Shown: positions 33,501-46,099, counted from the stretch's first letter. The stretch is DNA of 64,000 nt from Coenobita brevimanus (GCA_032717465.1 CM064713.1:13248872-13312871); one strand, 5' to 3'. The notes: generated by a model not told the origin, from the letters alone. Made by a program: numbers and translations.

Positions 33501-33976
33501 AACACCAGAATCGAAGACAGTGTACAGAGATGGTATGGTCATGTGGAGAGAATGGATGACAATACAGTGGTGAAAACTGAGCGAATCTGAAGGAAGGAGG
33601 CGAGGCAGACCAAGAATGTGGAAAGATATGGTGGATGCGTGTGTGAGGAGGAGAGGTAAGGAAGTTGATGAGGCTAAAAGACTGAGTAGAGATCGAGCTG
33701 GCTGGATAAATTTTGTGCGAAGCGCAGGACCAGGGATTTGACACCCCTTTTTAACGTGACAGCGTTCGGATTGGCTCTATCGGATAAGTATATATGAAGC
33801 TACAGAACGTGGTGAAATTTCTTGGCCTATCAGATGGAGCCAGGATTCCGTGGGCTTGAATGGTGAGTGAATGGAAGCGTGGCCCATTGAACTGGGCAAA
33901 CTTTGGCTATATGGACACTGCTAGTCCTCACCCTGCCCTAGGGTGGAAAGGAGGTCCAGATGATAATGATAATGAA
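30577..33976 (+). mobile_element. RTE-like LINE, near full length, dead
   Basis: It starts with the head element and hairpin (30577-30720). An endonuclease part follows with GDMNGRVGT near 31235, a linker with KGTAWWDEEGKRAVEEK near 31760, and RT pieces LKNGKAAGVDEVYAEM (32225), WKKAVIVPLYKNKDE (32345) and VGVRQGC (32840). It ends with TGATAATGATAATGAAC at 33961-33977. There are many stops and shifts. The RT active site is missing: where the sister copy reads LLYVDDAVLLA, this one reads VVYAVLLA, a nine-base deletion near 32989. Confidence 0.85.
31982..32386 (+). CDS. RTE-like RT N-terminal fragment
   Basis: The 134-residue frame contains RWKEYFESLLHGN and RLKNGKAAGVDEVYAEM, the RT entry motif of RTE-like LINEs. 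A frame change near 32330 moves the next motif (WKKAVIVPLYKNK) to another frame. It is part of the LINE at 30577-33976. Confidence 0.75.
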   Translation: MRKCSSDSGKKCISVKDVGGRLLTHGDEVRTRWKEYFESLLHGNGESTAAVNMTGFGGEQIRNAVPGNVTLAEVKSAVKRLKNGKAAGVDEVYAEMITCSAESGMKCLLEICEAWMSETASRLEKGCDCTPVQK

Positions 33977-33979
33977 CAT

Positions 33980-34270
33980 TCTTTCGTGAAACTTAGAGAG
34001 AAGCAATATCATTTATGTTATTAAGGGAAACCTGTCTCCGTGTATTTGTAATTATAACTAATATTTTAGATCAGGAAGATTTACTCTGCATGTCATACTC
34101 TTTGTAACATAATAGGAACACTATAAACGCTTCAGAAACACCCGTCATCTGAGTTTAATATCATGCCCTTGTTACTTTTAGTAGCTTGAAGAACTATATA
34201 GGTGGTAACATTATACCATGTAACTTGAGGGCGCCACAGCATATAACAATCACCTACCAAACTGGTATTA
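33980..34270. other. No gene recognised
   Basis: Unique A/T-rich sequence between the LINE and a candidate MITE. Confidence 0.4.
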
Positions 34271-34272
34271 TA

Positions 34273-34607
34273 TTGGAATTACACCCAACTAGCGGCGACT
34301 GGCATTATGTTCACTATTTGGTGTGTGTTTTTATCAATTTCTCTATAAACATCTATCACATCTCCGTCAAAATGAGGTTTGGTTAGGTTGTTAGGTTAGC
34401 TTATATTAGTTTGTTAGGATAAATTAGGTTAGGTTGGTTTATCTCAATGCAGATGCAATAAAAGACAGAGATAAGAGCACAACTCCCCTCCTTAATTACG
34501 TACAAAACATTTGAGACGGATGGTTATGGAAGAAAAGGTGTTTAGAACTGAATAACTTCGTAATGAGCCTATTATTCTCAGTGGCCGTCAGTTGGGTGTA
34601 ATTCCGA
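34273..34607. mobile_element. Candidate MITE with about 26-bp inverted termini
   Basis: GGAATTACACCCAACT at 34275 is matched inverted by AGTTGGGTGTAATTCC near 34591-34606, and similarity extends about ten bases inward. The interior holds a TTAGGTTAGG cluster (34375-34440). No clear target duplication. Confidence 0.5.
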
Positions 34608-34609
34608 CA

Positions 34610-34790
34610 TGTCATAAAAATACCCCCGCTAATACCAATACACCAGTCCTGTATGAGGCAGCCCTAGCATGTATTCAAGATGGACGGGTTAGCGCCCAAG
34701 TGGTGACATGTAGAGGTGTATGGTATGTAGGAGGACTACTGGGCGTTGGGAACAGGCTGTGATGCCTATGCCCAGAGTCGAACACACACG

Positions 34791-34822
<32 letters not shown>

Positions 34823-35125
34823 TTCCACAAACTAAACATACAAGTGGTAGGCCTTTGGCTGGATTGTACTGCCTTACTACAGTACTGCACAATCCATCAC
34901 CCCTGGGGGTTCGCGTAAGGAATTATCATCAATCTGAGGGTTTTGTTTAGCCAGGGATGGGCCTCTTCCTCAGTCTCCAATTCCTTACAACCCAATTCCT
35001 TGTCCAAGAACTTCAAGCAAGAAAAGCAAGAGCAAAAAATACTGCAAAACGTATACGATAAAATGAAGAGTTATTTCTTGTCAAAAACTAAGGTAAGACA
35101 GAAAACAATTCAAATCAAAACCAAC
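34610..35125. other. Region downstream of T3, probable 3' flank
   Basis: It contains a poly-A tract at 34791-34820, perhaps a retroelement tail, and no ORF of substance. If T3 has a 3' UTR it lies at the right end of this stretch on the minus strand. I see no strong polyadenylation signal. Confidence 0.35.
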
Positions 35126-35128
35126 CGC

Positions 35129-35935
35129 TCAGGGATAGTGATCATAAAAGAGGTGGTCATTTTTGCCATAGGTAACGTTCAGGAATGGGTTACCTGTTAC
35201 CACCACCGGTTCTACTTGCCTTAAAGCCGCGCCTTCCTCAGTTTCCTTCTCAATAACACAGCTTTCCGTGCCGACCATCTGCTCCACAGCTTCCCAAAAC
35301 TGCTTTTCTGCCTGCCTCATTCTGATCTCGTGGCACACTGTCAGGCGTTCCACATCCCGCTGCCAACGATATACGGACCAGAACACCAAAATACAAACAC
35401 CATACTGAACAAAAGACCACACAAACACCCAACCCACATACGTTACCTTAACATTCCATAGCGTGCCAAAATCACCCACTTCATTCTGGTGGGGAAGCAA
35501 CACTTCAACATAAAAAAGGGAGCTTGTTGCCCACTGCAAGGCAAAATACGGAAGGATTTTCAGCAACACACCAACTACCATCACCGGCAACAGATAAAGT
35601 ACATTCCAAAAACACTTCATCACACATCCCAACATTACAATCAATATTTCAATGATAAAGTAACACCAAATTTCCATCCTGAGTCTAGGCAGGACAGGTC
35701 CACCCAGCCAATCCTGTTTGTGAAGTTCAGGCGGGGATCCAATCACTTCATCGGGATTACTGGCAAGAATATTAAACTCCAGGATAAAAACACAAACAAC
35801 ATTACACACAAACACTGACAAATAGACTAGTTCAATTACCCATTGCCAAAAGGGTTTGGGAATCCAACATTTTAGGAGAGAAAACCGCTCTTCACCGCGG
35901 TCACCACCGCCTTTTTCCACGTCGGAGGAAGACAT
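35129..35935 (-). CDS. Tetraspan membrane protein T3, intact single-exon ORF
   Basis: The ORF has 268 residues from ATG at 35933-35935 (context ATCAAAATGTC). It has four hydrophobic spans at about residues 30-52, 87-108, 112-140 and 165-188. The first loop is about 35 residues. A C-terminal tail of about 80 residues begins with a charged helix (YRWQRDVERLTVCHEIRMRQ) and ends in NPFLNVTYG. The N-terminus is polar without a signal peptide, so the first span probably anchors it. It is a distant homologue of T1 and T2: the third and fourth spans and the motif LLP/LLHP, then WNV/WNG, align. A TATA box lies about 120 bases upstream and the promoter matches T2. No known family is recognised. An unbroken frame in repeat-rich DNA, plus the promoter, argues it is expressed. 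Confidence 0.7.
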   Translation of the reverse strand: MSSSDVEKGGGDRGEERFSLLKCWIPKPFWQWVIELVYLSVFVCNVVCVFILEFNILASNPDEVIGSPPELHKQDWLGGPVLPRLRMEIWCYFIIEILIVMLGCVMKCFWNVLYLLPVMVVGVLLKILPYFALQWATSSLFYVEVLLPHQNEVGDFGTLWNVKVTYVGWVFVWSFVQYGVCILVFWSVYRWQRDVERLTVCHEIRMRQAEKQFWEAVEQMVGTESCVIEKETEEGAALRQVEPVVVTGNPFLNVTYGKNDHLFYDHYP

Positions 35936-36027
35936 TTTGATGTCTCGAAAAATCCGATAAAACTACACCTTAGCGGTTAATAACACAATGATAAATGTAT
36001 ACGACTTACCACTTTTACAACGCTAAG

Positions 36028-36110
36028 GAGAGTGACTCGCTCACGCTGGTGCTCACCTTTTATAGCCCCGAGACGCCGGAAGTGGATATTATGAATACTT
36101 CGAGCTGCCA
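36028..36110 (-). promoter_or_regulatory. TATA promoter of T3
   Basis: On the minus strand CACTTCCGGCGTCTCGGGGC is followed by TATAAAAGG (36056-36064). The same order occurs upstream of T2 at 61602-61610. ACTTCCGG is an ETS-type site. Transcription would start near 36030, giving a 5' UTR of about 95 bases. Confidence 0.65.
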
Positions 36111-36164
36111 ATATTTCGTTATTTTCCTTCCATAATTACCCCAGTGCCATTCAGACCCTTTTCA

Positions 36165-36208
<44 letters not shown>

Positions 36209-37018
36209 TAATATCTGTAAATAAGACTGAGTGTTAATATCAGATTTTAAGAAACGTCAAATAAACTTTTCGAAATTGTTTTTTCTGTCGTTGAAATTTA
36301 AATTCAAATCTGCGTTCGTACAGCACTTTTGAATGCACCACAGTAAATGCAAAATAAACTAGCCATATTATAATATTTTAATTAACTGTTCTGATAAAAG
36401 TCTCTTCAAATACTGGGATAAAGAACTATTTACACAATGAGTTACCCAACCTCCTTGATTGACACGGAAAAATATCATGCATAGTTATGACACCTACCAC
36501 AATACTAACCTACTGGCCTGACTCCATATCCTTTCCATAGCACCTCTTCGTGACTAGCACCATAGTCTATGTTAGTGCTAATCTCTTATTACAGCACAAC
36601 ACTGAAGATGGTTAGATGGCAATTTTACGCCAAGTTAAAGTAAACAGTTTAGTATCGTCACTATTTACTTTCCTCTAACTTCTCCTAAAGGCCTTACTTT
36701 GATCAGCTGGATTGGTGATAATTACAGTATAAGGGAAAAACATTCAAGCACCAGATTCTGTAGCTACTAATGGTGCTTTTAATAACAAAATCAAACAATA
36801 TATGGATGCTGTGAACTCTCTTCAGCTACAATTAGGGTGAGGTGGGGGTCAACCCTACTATTAGTGGCAAAATATTACACCAAACATTCAGATAAAGGTT
36901 TTATTATGAAATGTAAATATCAAAAGAACCTTCAGGAATAGGGCTATCTTTGGTATGGTTATCACTTCTTTTGAAAAAACATAAGTTGACTTAAAAGTGT
37001 ATTTTCAAAAAGGTAGCC

Positions 37019-37210
37019 ATGTGTATAGACAGCATGGGTGAGGCCTACATCCTATTTGACAACAGTATAATGTGGTACCAAAGTAAATCTAAGTTTATAT
37101 ATGAAGTAGGCAATGTAAGAATTCAGAGCAGAGACATTTATCTACTCCATGACTTTCATATTGCTTTACAAACAATACAAAAATTTAATATTCCATTATT
37201 AAATGTTTAA
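37019..37210 (+). other. Conserved ORF of the E cassette, copy in E2
   Basis: The 63-codon frame reads AYILFDNSIMWYQSKSKF and ends PLLNV, as in E1 and E3. An in-frame stop precedes it at the same place in E1 and E2. The product is unknown. Confidence 0.35.
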
Positions 37211-38125
37211 CCTGGCTGAATACTGAAATGTGGTGCTAAATTCTTGTAAATGTAAAGGACATATGCTGTCCCAGTACAAAAATGTTGGCCACACGCTACA
37301 GAAATATATATGCCATAAATGAAGAAAAACAGGCCAGGTTAAGACACAGGACTTATATTAAAAAGATATATGCTATAACACTACATAAATCAAGCTGAAG
37401 GTACATACTCATTAATCTAACTCATGTGTTATGCCAGCATGTTAACCTGTAGTTACAAGTCTACTTCATATTGTACTGAATTAGAGCCACATTATATTTG
37501 ATCTGTCTGGCAAGCCTCTGTTTTACCTCCCCGCCAACCCAAATTTACAAACAAGGCACCTTGACAAATCTGTGAAAGACATAATACATGAGTCCATCAT
37601 ATACAGATGTTTTTACTAATATTTTGTAACCTGTGGGAGTGGACCGTACAGACATGAACTGGTAGTAGACGCCCTGCAAATACCTGTAAAAATATAATGA
37701 CACAATTTTTACCCGGCTATAAGCCAAACAATTCAATCTGTAAGGCTCAAATGCATCCACCAATTAAAATTATATACCTGCAACACCTACAACCAAACCG
37801 TATTTCAAAATCATGCTGCACCAAACACATGTACATAATTTTATGCTGGACTGCTACCAATAATGTTCTGTGAGTATCCAGGTACCTTCTATATTTTATA
37901 GGTACTTATTTTGTATGATAAGCCCACTACCTACGCCATATTATTATTTCGTCACACAGGCCACGGCTTTGGATGGTCACAAATTTCTTCAAATTCCATA
38001 GAAGACAGACTCTAGTTACGATAGAATGCCCTACCATCAGAATCTACCAGTGTTCATAGTCGATATATGCTATACCAGCAGTGCTAAATATTATACCAGA
38101 CACCACAAAAAACTGAAATACTCAC

Positions 38126-38156
38126 CTCCCACATCCAGCTTTCCAGATGTAAACAT
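38126..38156 (-). CDS. Putative first coding exon MFTSGKLDVG, E2 copy
   Basis: On the minus strand GGTGGCGCCATG gives a strong start context. Ten codons follow, then GGGAG/GTGAGTATT, a consensus donor. The motif and donor recur in E1 (with a stop) and E3 (start lost by MITE insertion). Only this first exon can be proposed. Later exons would lie to the left and I cannot identify them. Confidence 0.4.
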
Positions 38157-38234
38157 GGCGCCACCAGGCGGCCCAGCTGTCCTGCCGCGTTTTCTTCTTT
38201 TTAAGCGGTTGCTATTCTGGGAGGTGGTAGGTGG

Positions 38235-38450
38235 GGGTAACCATCATCCACTCACTTGATATAGTGCTGCCTACTTCTTCCTTCGCCCTCATCACTCTTT
38301 TCCTGTCCCTGCCCTCTTTTCCTATTTCTCCCATCTTTCCTGTCACATTTTATTACTTCAGGTGGCTTTACACTGAGTGACAAGTCAAATGGTTTCCTGT
38401 AAGCCAGGAAATCATTTACATTGTTGGTTGGAATTCATCTAAGTAACAAA
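38235..38450 (+). repeat. RTE head element (copy 4)
   Basis: CATCATCCACTCACTTGATA is followed by the stem-loop AAATGGTTTCCTGTAAGCCA with a complementary second arm. It is the E2 counterpart of 16545-16790. Confidence 0.65.
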
Positions 38451-40706
38451 GGTGTCTTGGAGACCATACATCAAAGGAGTCCTACACCAGGGAGATGACA
38501 CAGGAAGATGTGACTCGGCCAATTACTTACGTGGGCAATGAGAGACGGAGAAGGAAGGCATGAAGAACCTACACCTGGCGTCCATTTCCCCAGCAGACAG
38601 TGTAGGGAATATGAAGCCGACGGCAAAACACAAACCCGAGTGAAAGCAGCAAAACTAACATCTCTATGGGTAAGATGCAAGAAAAACATGGTAAAAACAC
38701 ATGGAAAACAATCAGAAAATACAAATAACAAACTACAAAGGAAAAGAACTAACTGAAGGGGAGACCAACAAAAATGAGGCATCATATTACATGGCCTACA
38801 TCAGCAAGGACAAGCAGTCTGTCCTCAAGTAAATGGAAGAAACAGAAAAAAAGGAACTCAGTTTAAAGGATGATAAAAGAAAACTGTGATGTGTGACTGA
38901 TGTCCTAACAAGAAAAAGCTATGAAACCCATGTATAAAAAAAAAAAAAAAAAATGCCAACACAACATATAAGTGAACAGTGCTATGCACCTACAGTTTAT
39001 GGCTGTGTTGGAATGTACAAGACCATCCCACAGGAGGTCAATGGCAAGGAAGTATATGCCTTGCCAATGATTTTACACTGACAATTCTCTACCCTGCTGA
39101 GCGATGTAAACAAGTTTACCACATTCTAGGCTGTGCTCGGGTATACAGCACCACACCCTTTGTGCTAATAAAGAAAGAATTTTATTCTAAAACCTGCCAT
39201 TTTCACCCAGTCAACTGCTTATGACATTTCCCACTCAAAATCTGAATAGCAGACACAAACAATTAATAGCTTTTATTCATGAATACACCCGCACAATCGA
39301 GGCCAGGGATGGTAATGGCACTGGCACTATACCTAACAGCTCAAGCACCATTACAAACTCCTCAGTGTTACAAAGTCTTACTACACATGTTTATGATGCT
39401 GACTCACAACACAGGACAGACGGAAGATTCTGTTAGTTTTGTGCAAACATTCAAATGAATTTTCCCTTTTCATTTTTATCACAATACACACAACCTCCAG
39501 TGAATGCCCAAATTTCCCCTTGAAAGAATTTTTTTCCAAATTATGAATCCACATTCTAAACATAAACTACAAGATTCACCAGCAGCTGACATGCAAGTTG
39601 CACTGGTAAGTCTAGCTTACATGGATGCTCTGATGAGTGGCAATGTTCACTCCAAAGGTATTTTAAGTGTCTGGGTGATGTAGTTAACCGACATCAATGT
39701 GATTTTGTCCACAGTGATTAGGAGATAGGGAACCCTAATTTAGGGACTGTACAGAAACAAAACATTGTAGGCATTAAATTATTTTACCTACTAGTAAACG
39801 AAAAGAAAGTAGAGTACAGTACAAACTAGCCCAATGACACCACACTCCAACTGCACCTTGTCCTGGCCTATCTGCAACATGCCTTCCTCAATGGTCCCTT
39901 GTTCACCAGATGGATGATTTTCACAGGCCTGTGTATAAAGAGTAAGCTTATTATGCCATACAGTAATTCACTTATATGTTGCCTTTTATGCTATAACTCT
40001 CCACTGCTAGCCATCTAAAAAGCTGATATGCTAGTTTCTCCCAATTCAGTTCATGTACCAGTTGTAGCTATATCAAAAGATGTACTATTTTGAGCCCACC
40101 CCTGAGTTATATGTATGAATTGCTGTACATTCAGTGTTAACCAAGGATATCTAGCCTTCTTTCTAATGCCAGATGCCGAAACCACAGTACATGCAAGACA
40201 GCTTAAACAAAATTACTGTCAAGAGAACCACAACCCACCACCATTCCATCATGCCACTTCATACCACTTCTCATACACTCCTCCAATACCACCAACACTA
40301 TCACAACACATCACCATTCCATCATGCCACCTTCACTCAAATATTCCTCCATGGTAACTCTCCACCACATTCTTGTTTTCCTCTCCTCAGTCGTCCTTTA
40401 ACTTCACCTTTTTACACTCTTTGTTAACACTTCTTTCCTCATGCATTACATACACCCATACTACTTCAACACTTTGGCTACAGTATAGCGTTTATAGGAA
40501 AAATAGTAATATGCAAAACATGAAAGCAATATCACAGCGTGACTTGGTAACAAGTATAATAAACTGTTTTCAGATAGAAAAATTATATTTGCAACTGAAA
40601 AAAAAATAAAAAAAAGCTTGATTGGGTCAAACTTTACTTGGGAGAAGTAATGGCCTGACTTGTAGTCTCTTCAAGTGTAAGGATAGAGACTAAGGGGCTG
40701 AAAGTG

Positions 40707-42060
40707 TTGTATCTCCCAAAACAACCTTACAACTGCTGGTATAATTACTCCAATATCATATCTGCACTAGACTGATTATATATTTCTGAGGAGAAAACAT
40801 GTCTTAGGTGCCATACATCTTAGTCCTTACCAGTGTCTAAGCTAGTGGTATGAATCTGGGGAAGACAGCAGCAGCCATTCCCATATATAGTGCTCAGTGC
40901 CTCTTCAGGCTGCTGAGAGATATGCCTTCATGTGCTGGCACCAACATGGGTTGAACAAATGTCCCTTGACTCTCTTCCTATCCCCTGACAAGAGGATGAC
41001 AGACTGCAAGACAAAGGCAACTTCAGTCTAGTTCACCACAATCACATTCAGATGAGTCTAGGGCAACAACAACAACAAGTTGTTTGGGCCTGAAGCTCGG
41101 TTACTAGTACACAAGATTTGAGAGTAAACACCTAACTTCTTACTTCCAATAAATTACAATATATGATAATTTAAATACGGTGTTATGCAAACAATATCAG
41201 TAGTACAGTTTATGCTTGCTTCTTTTAATCATCCACATCCTGTCCTGGGCTGCATTCACATTACCCTAGCAAGTTATGATCATTGGTAAGTGCACTACTT
41301 GCCTTCTGTTTGGCAATCATGGTTGTTCCAATATCATTCCACATACCAACAATCATGCTGGGATGTGAAAAGATACCAAGACAATGCAGCCTTCATAACA
41401 TAAACAAACTTTCGTCACAAATGGAAATTCATTCACCACTGCTGAATCTTGGGTGTAGTTACATTCTCTTGGTGTTATTTTGTTTCATCTGTGATAAATT
41501 TACCGTAGAATGAAAGCACTATAGGCTATTAGCAAAAACGATAAGAAAAACAAGGTTATTGTCAACACCAAGTACAGGCTTAAAACTAGAATTTCACAGT
41601 ATTTTTCAGACATGACTGAAGTTCTGTAGGAGGTAGTTTTAGGTAAATAAGAGAGTCCATGATGTCATTTACTATAATTCAGCAGTCACTGTCAGCCAGC
41701 ACCAAACATAGTTTCCAGTATTTTGATTGATTTTGTTTCCACAGCAGATGGTGTGACGGGAGTAATCACTGCTGCTCACCCTGGCCTAACAAGCACCACT
41801 TCGCTGATATGCCAGCAAAGTTATGATCAGCGGGGGTGAACAAAGCCCTGGTTTCTCATTTTGTACACACAACAGGATGATTAGAGCATGAGTCTGATCT
41901 CTCTTCTGGCTCATCATACTTGGGACAACAACTCTATTTTGTTTTTAAAATACCCATATTGTCAAGTATATGAGGATGATTACAGCAGATCTAGAAAACA
42001 CTGAGTCTCTATCAACAACCTGTTATCAGAACAGCATTGGCATGTATATGCTTCGGTCCA
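40707..42060. other. No gene recognised
   Basis: Unique sequence with a short (CAA)n tract at 41069-41082. I see no ORF with a recognisable product on either strand. Confidence 0.4.
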
Positions 42061-42064
42061 AACC

Positions 42065-42330
42065 ACATATTGGTCTCTCTCTCTCTCTCTCTCTCTTTTC
42101 TTTATGATGCCTGGTGGTCTAGTGGGTTAAGGTACTCCAGTTGGATGTGGCCCATAAGTGCTTATATCTGAGGGGTGGTTGGGGTTTCTTACAAAATCCC
42201 ACCAAGGGAGGTGCAACTGGTCGCTCTCGTGCTTAATGCTGAGAATAAGTTGCCTAGCCCCAGGCCCTTACACTCCTGAAGAGTCAAAAAATGGGTTGGA
42301 TGATGAATGGATAGATGCCACTCTCACTAC
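42065..42330 (+). mobile_element. (TC)n tract and tRNA-like SINE
   Basis: (CT)n at 42076-42096 is followed by GCCTGGTGGTCTAGTGGG, a box A-like tRNA start. A body follows that ends CCTGAAGAGTCAAAAAATGG. Box B is poor. A diverged SINE is the simplest reading. Confidence 0.4.
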
Positions 42331-42434
42331 ACCATACACAAGAAGTCCCAACCAAACACTCTCTGTATGCACTCCACTAGTTTTCCAAAACCAACTGCTC
42401 CCAACTCATTAATCCTAAGTTGTGAGTAACAAAT

Positions 42435-42920
42435 ATGGATGCGGCTGTGTGAATCAAATATTTGCAGTGACAAATAGTGCACGTGAGAAAGATTGTACAC
42501 ACCTTATGGCATTAATGGACCAGGTAACACTGTATGGCAGGGAAAACAAGGTGACTGTGGACAACAGTACAAGCTACTGTGTTGCATGAATGGAAAGCTG
42601 CTGAATGGGATAATCTTTAGATGGTAACAAAGCACAAGTAAAAGTAGGTGGTTGTCTGGGTAGGTACAGTATTTCAATGTCAGTGTTGGAGTGAGTGTTG
42701 TCACCATGACTATTCAACATGTGTGTGACAAAGGTTATGAGTGGGACTAAAACTTGAGTCAAGGAGAGAGGGATGGGACTGAGAGTGAACAGTGAAGGGT
42801 ACTAACTTAAATATGATGTGTGCAGATGATGCTGTGTTGCCTGCTAATAGTGAAAAGGAACTTTGAAAATCAGTTCAGAGATTTGTGGATTTCTGTGGGC
42901 ATGGTGTTTTTAAAGTACTG
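42435..42920 (+). mobile_element. Degenerate RTE-like LINE fragment
   Basis: It follows the same order as the RT middle of the LINEs at 30577 and 44035: GTGAATCAAATATTTGCAGTG, then GGCATTAATGGACCAGG, then TGTCACCATGACTATTCAAC, then GCAGATGATGCTGTGTTGC, which encodes a degenerate catalytic block. Frames are lost throughout. Confidence 0.65.
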
Positions 42921-42924
42921 TACA

Positions 42925-43635
42925 GTATTTTTTACTTGTTATGGTCACTCACTGCAACAAGAAAATGTCACCAAACAGTTCCAACAGAATCCATAACTAA
43001 TACTTTTAAACAGATTTTTAAACTGCAAAAAGCAACAGAACCAAAACGAAAATATCTAAATGTTTTTAAAATAGACATTTCTGTACAACAGTCTTCAATG
43101 TGTATCAAAAAGCTGCGCTTTGGAGCTTGATTCCTCAGAATCTGCTTTGCAAGATGTTTTCATTATAAGAGAGTATCTCTGATCCATTGTGACAAATTTG
43201 TAAAAACTTGGGTTCCTCTGAAGCCTTAGACATCAGGAAGTAAATAGACAGTAACTGAGATCAACATACAGATTATTTGTGAGGTCATTTCTGAGAATTT
43301 ATGCATTTTTTCATATCTCATCTGAACTAATGATGAGGCATATAGACAGCAAATTTACATACCAGAACGACTTTTGACAGAAGCAGAGCAGGTGGCATCC
43401 TTGGTTGTTGGCTGATTGAATGACATTATGCTTTACGCTGAGAATGTATTAAATGTCACTTCCTCTACTGTTAGATGACGTACGCCTCTGAAAACATAAT
43501 TTGACAATCTGTCAGTAAATGATCATTTAATTATGTATTGAGGTTTAACAGGTGCATGAAAGAAAATATAACATTTAAATTCCAAATATGGTTTACACTA
43601 GCTATACTGTATAAGAAATTATGCTAACCACTAAG
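42925..43635. other. No gene recognised
   Basis: Unique A/T-rich sequence. The short frame at 42885-43130 has no recognisable domain. Confidence 0.35.
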
Positions 43636-43639
43636 GGTA

Positions 43640-44020
43640 TTTCAGAAGAGCATCCATCAAATGGACACTGGAATTAATATATTATTTCAGAATAACATCC
43701 ATCTAATGGACATTGGAATTAATCCATTACTTCAGAATAACATCCATCTAATGGACACTGGAATTAATATATTATTTCAGAATAACATTCATCTAATGGA
43801 CACTGGAATTAGTATATTATTTCAGAATAACATCCATCTAATGGACACTGGAATTAATATATTATTTCAGAATAACATTCATCTAATGGACACTGGAATT
43901 AGTATATTATTTCAGAATAACATCTATCTAATGGACACTAGAATTAATATATTATTTCAGAATAACATCCATCTAATGGACACTGGAATTAATATATTAC
44001 TTCAGAATAACATCCACTAG
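43640..44020. repeat. 45-bp minisatellite, left part, about 8 units
   Basis: The unit is TAATGGACACTGGAATTAAT followed by ATATTATTTCAGAATAACAT and CCATC. Since 45 is divisible by three the plus frame stays open. The array resumes at 46100 after the LINE. Confidence 0.95.
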
Positions 44021-44034
44021 ATGGATGTTATTCT

Positions 44035-46098
44035 TAAGAAGTGGCTAAAGTGGTTACAGGACAGGAGTTCAGTTGAAATAACTGAATATATTGACAGCAA
44101 AGAAGCACATAAAGAGACTAGTGAAGAGGAAAAAGAAGGAGGTAATGATGATCTAGGAAGAAAAATGAATGCAAACTACTCTGAAAATAGGAAGTTAATC
44201 TGGAAAGAGGTGCCGAAATGTAGAAGTGAAAGCGGAAAGAAATGTGATGGTGTGAAGGATGTAGGTGGTAGAACATTAACCCATGGGCATGAAGTCTGGA
44301 CCAGATGGAAAGAATATTTTGACAGCCTGATGAATTGGAATAGAGAGAGCAGAAAGGCTGTAAACATGATTGGTTTGGGGGCTGTGCACAGAAGGAATGC
44401 AGTACCAGGAGACGTGACACTCGCACAGGTGAAGAGTGCTGTGAAGCGGCTGAAAAATGGGAAAGCAGCTGGGGTTGATGAGGTGTAGGCAGAGATGCTT
44501 AAGTGTAGTGGAGAGAGTGGAATAAAGTGCTTGTTGGAGATATGGAAGAAGGCATGGATGAGTAAAACTGTGCCTACAGAGTGGAAAAAGGCTGTGATTT
44601 TACCCCTGTACAAAAATAAAGGTGAGCGAAGTGCAAGAATTATCGTGGCATAAGTTTCTTGAGTGTGGTAGGGAAGGTATATGGAAGAATTATTATAGAA
44701 AAAGAAAGATATCAGGAGTCCTAGTGACGAACAGGGTGGCTTTAGGAGTGGCAAAGAATGTGTGGATCAAATATTTGCAGTGAGACTGATAACAGAGAAG
44801 GCTCGTGAGAAGGACCATAAGGTGTTTATGGCATTCATGGATCTGGAAAAAGCATGCGAGAAAGTGGACAGAGAAGGATTGTGGAAAGGTTTGGGCATGT
44901 ATGGTGTAGATGGTAAGCTGTTAGGTGCCGCCAAGAGTTTTTATGATGGTAGTGAAGCATGTATAAGGGTTAATGGGCATCTAAGTGAACGGTTCACGGT
45001 TGTTGTGGGTGTGCGACAAGGTTGTGATGTCCCCATGGTTGTTTAATATTTATATGGATGGGGTGATGAGAGAAGTAATAACACGAATAATGGAGAGAGG
45101 GATGGCGTTGGTAATGAATGGTGATGGATAGAATATCTCAAATTTGTTGTATGTTGATGATGCAGTACTGCTTGCAAGTACCGGACAAGAACTTGGAGGG
45201 CCAGTGCAGAGTTTTGCTGAGGTCTGTGAGCGTCATGCCTTGAGAGTAAATGTAAAAAAGAGTAAAGTCATGGTTACTGAGAGAGAAGGTGACTCCCAGT
45301 GCGATGTTACAGTGAATGGAGGGAGACTGGAATTGGTGAGAGAGTTCAAAATACCTGGGTACAGTGACAGAAAAGAGATGAAAATGTGTAAAAGAAGTTG
45401 AAAGTAGAGTGGCACAAGGAAGAAAAGTAGTTGGTGCTATGTAGGCCTTGAGAAGAAAGAGAGGCTTGAGTGCTACAGCTGCACGGGGCTTGCATGATAA
45501 TGAAAAGTCAAGATTAAGAACAGTGGAGATGAGACTGCTGAGGAATTTATGTGGAGTACAGAGGATGGATAGGATACGAAATAATGTGGTTCGTGAAAGA
45601 TGTGGAGTGAGGAAGTGGACACCAGAACCGAAGAGAGTGTACTGAAATGCTATGGTCACATGAAGACAATGGATAAGAACTGAGTGGTGAAAAAGGTATA
45701 TCAGAGCGAATCTGAAGGAGACAGGAGGCGAGGTGGGCCAAGGAGGAGAGATATGGTGGATGAATGTGTGAGGAAGAAAGGTTTGGAAGTCGGTGAGGCT
45801 AGGGAACTGACAAGAGGTCGAGCTGGCTGGATGAATCTTGTGAGGAGAAGTGCATGATCAGGGGGATTTGGCACCTCTTTGTAATGTGGCAGCATCCGGA
45901 TTGACTCAATACGTTTCTGTGAAGCTACAGAAAGTGGCGAATCGTTTTAGCGTAGCCGATAGAGCCAAGATTCCGGGGGCTTGAATGATAAGTGAATGGA
46001 AGCGTGGCCCATTGGATTGGGCAAATTTGGGCTGTCTGAACATTGCTACTCCTCACCCTGCCCTAGGGTGAGAAAAGAGGTCCGGATAATGATGATGA
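44035..46098 (+). mobile_element. 5'-truncated RTE-like LINE inside the 45-bp array
   Basis: It begins in the RT linker (KKWLKWLQDRSSVEI) and runs through RLKNGKAAGVDEV, DLEKACEKVDREGLW, VGVRQGC and the catalytic LLYVDDAVLLAS near 45146-45180. It ends in GGATAATGATGATGAAC near 46098. Stops and shifts abound, but the YVDD site is kept. It is the same family as 30577-33976. Confidence 0.85.
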
Positions 46099-46099
46099 A

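Larger units (their letters stand above)
36028..40706. repeat. Segmental duplication copy E2
   Basis: It is collinear with E1 from about 36430 and with E3 from 36028. It lacks the kinase-like ORF, the foldback MITE and the long (TA)n of E1. A long poly-A tract lies at 36170-36205. It includes an RTE head copy at 38235-38450 and weak conserved frames at 38538-38756 and 39221-39436. Confidence 0.85.

Noticed and set aside
34375..34440. Telomere tract
   Set aside because: TTAGG units are few and interrupted, and unique sequence lies on both sides.
41283..41513. 76-codon hydrophobic ORF
   Set aside because: No homologous copy in the window, no promoter and no splice context. The length is within chance expectation.
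43661..44020. 119-codon ORF of the 45-bp array
   Set aside because: The repeat length is divisible by three, so the open frame carries no information.
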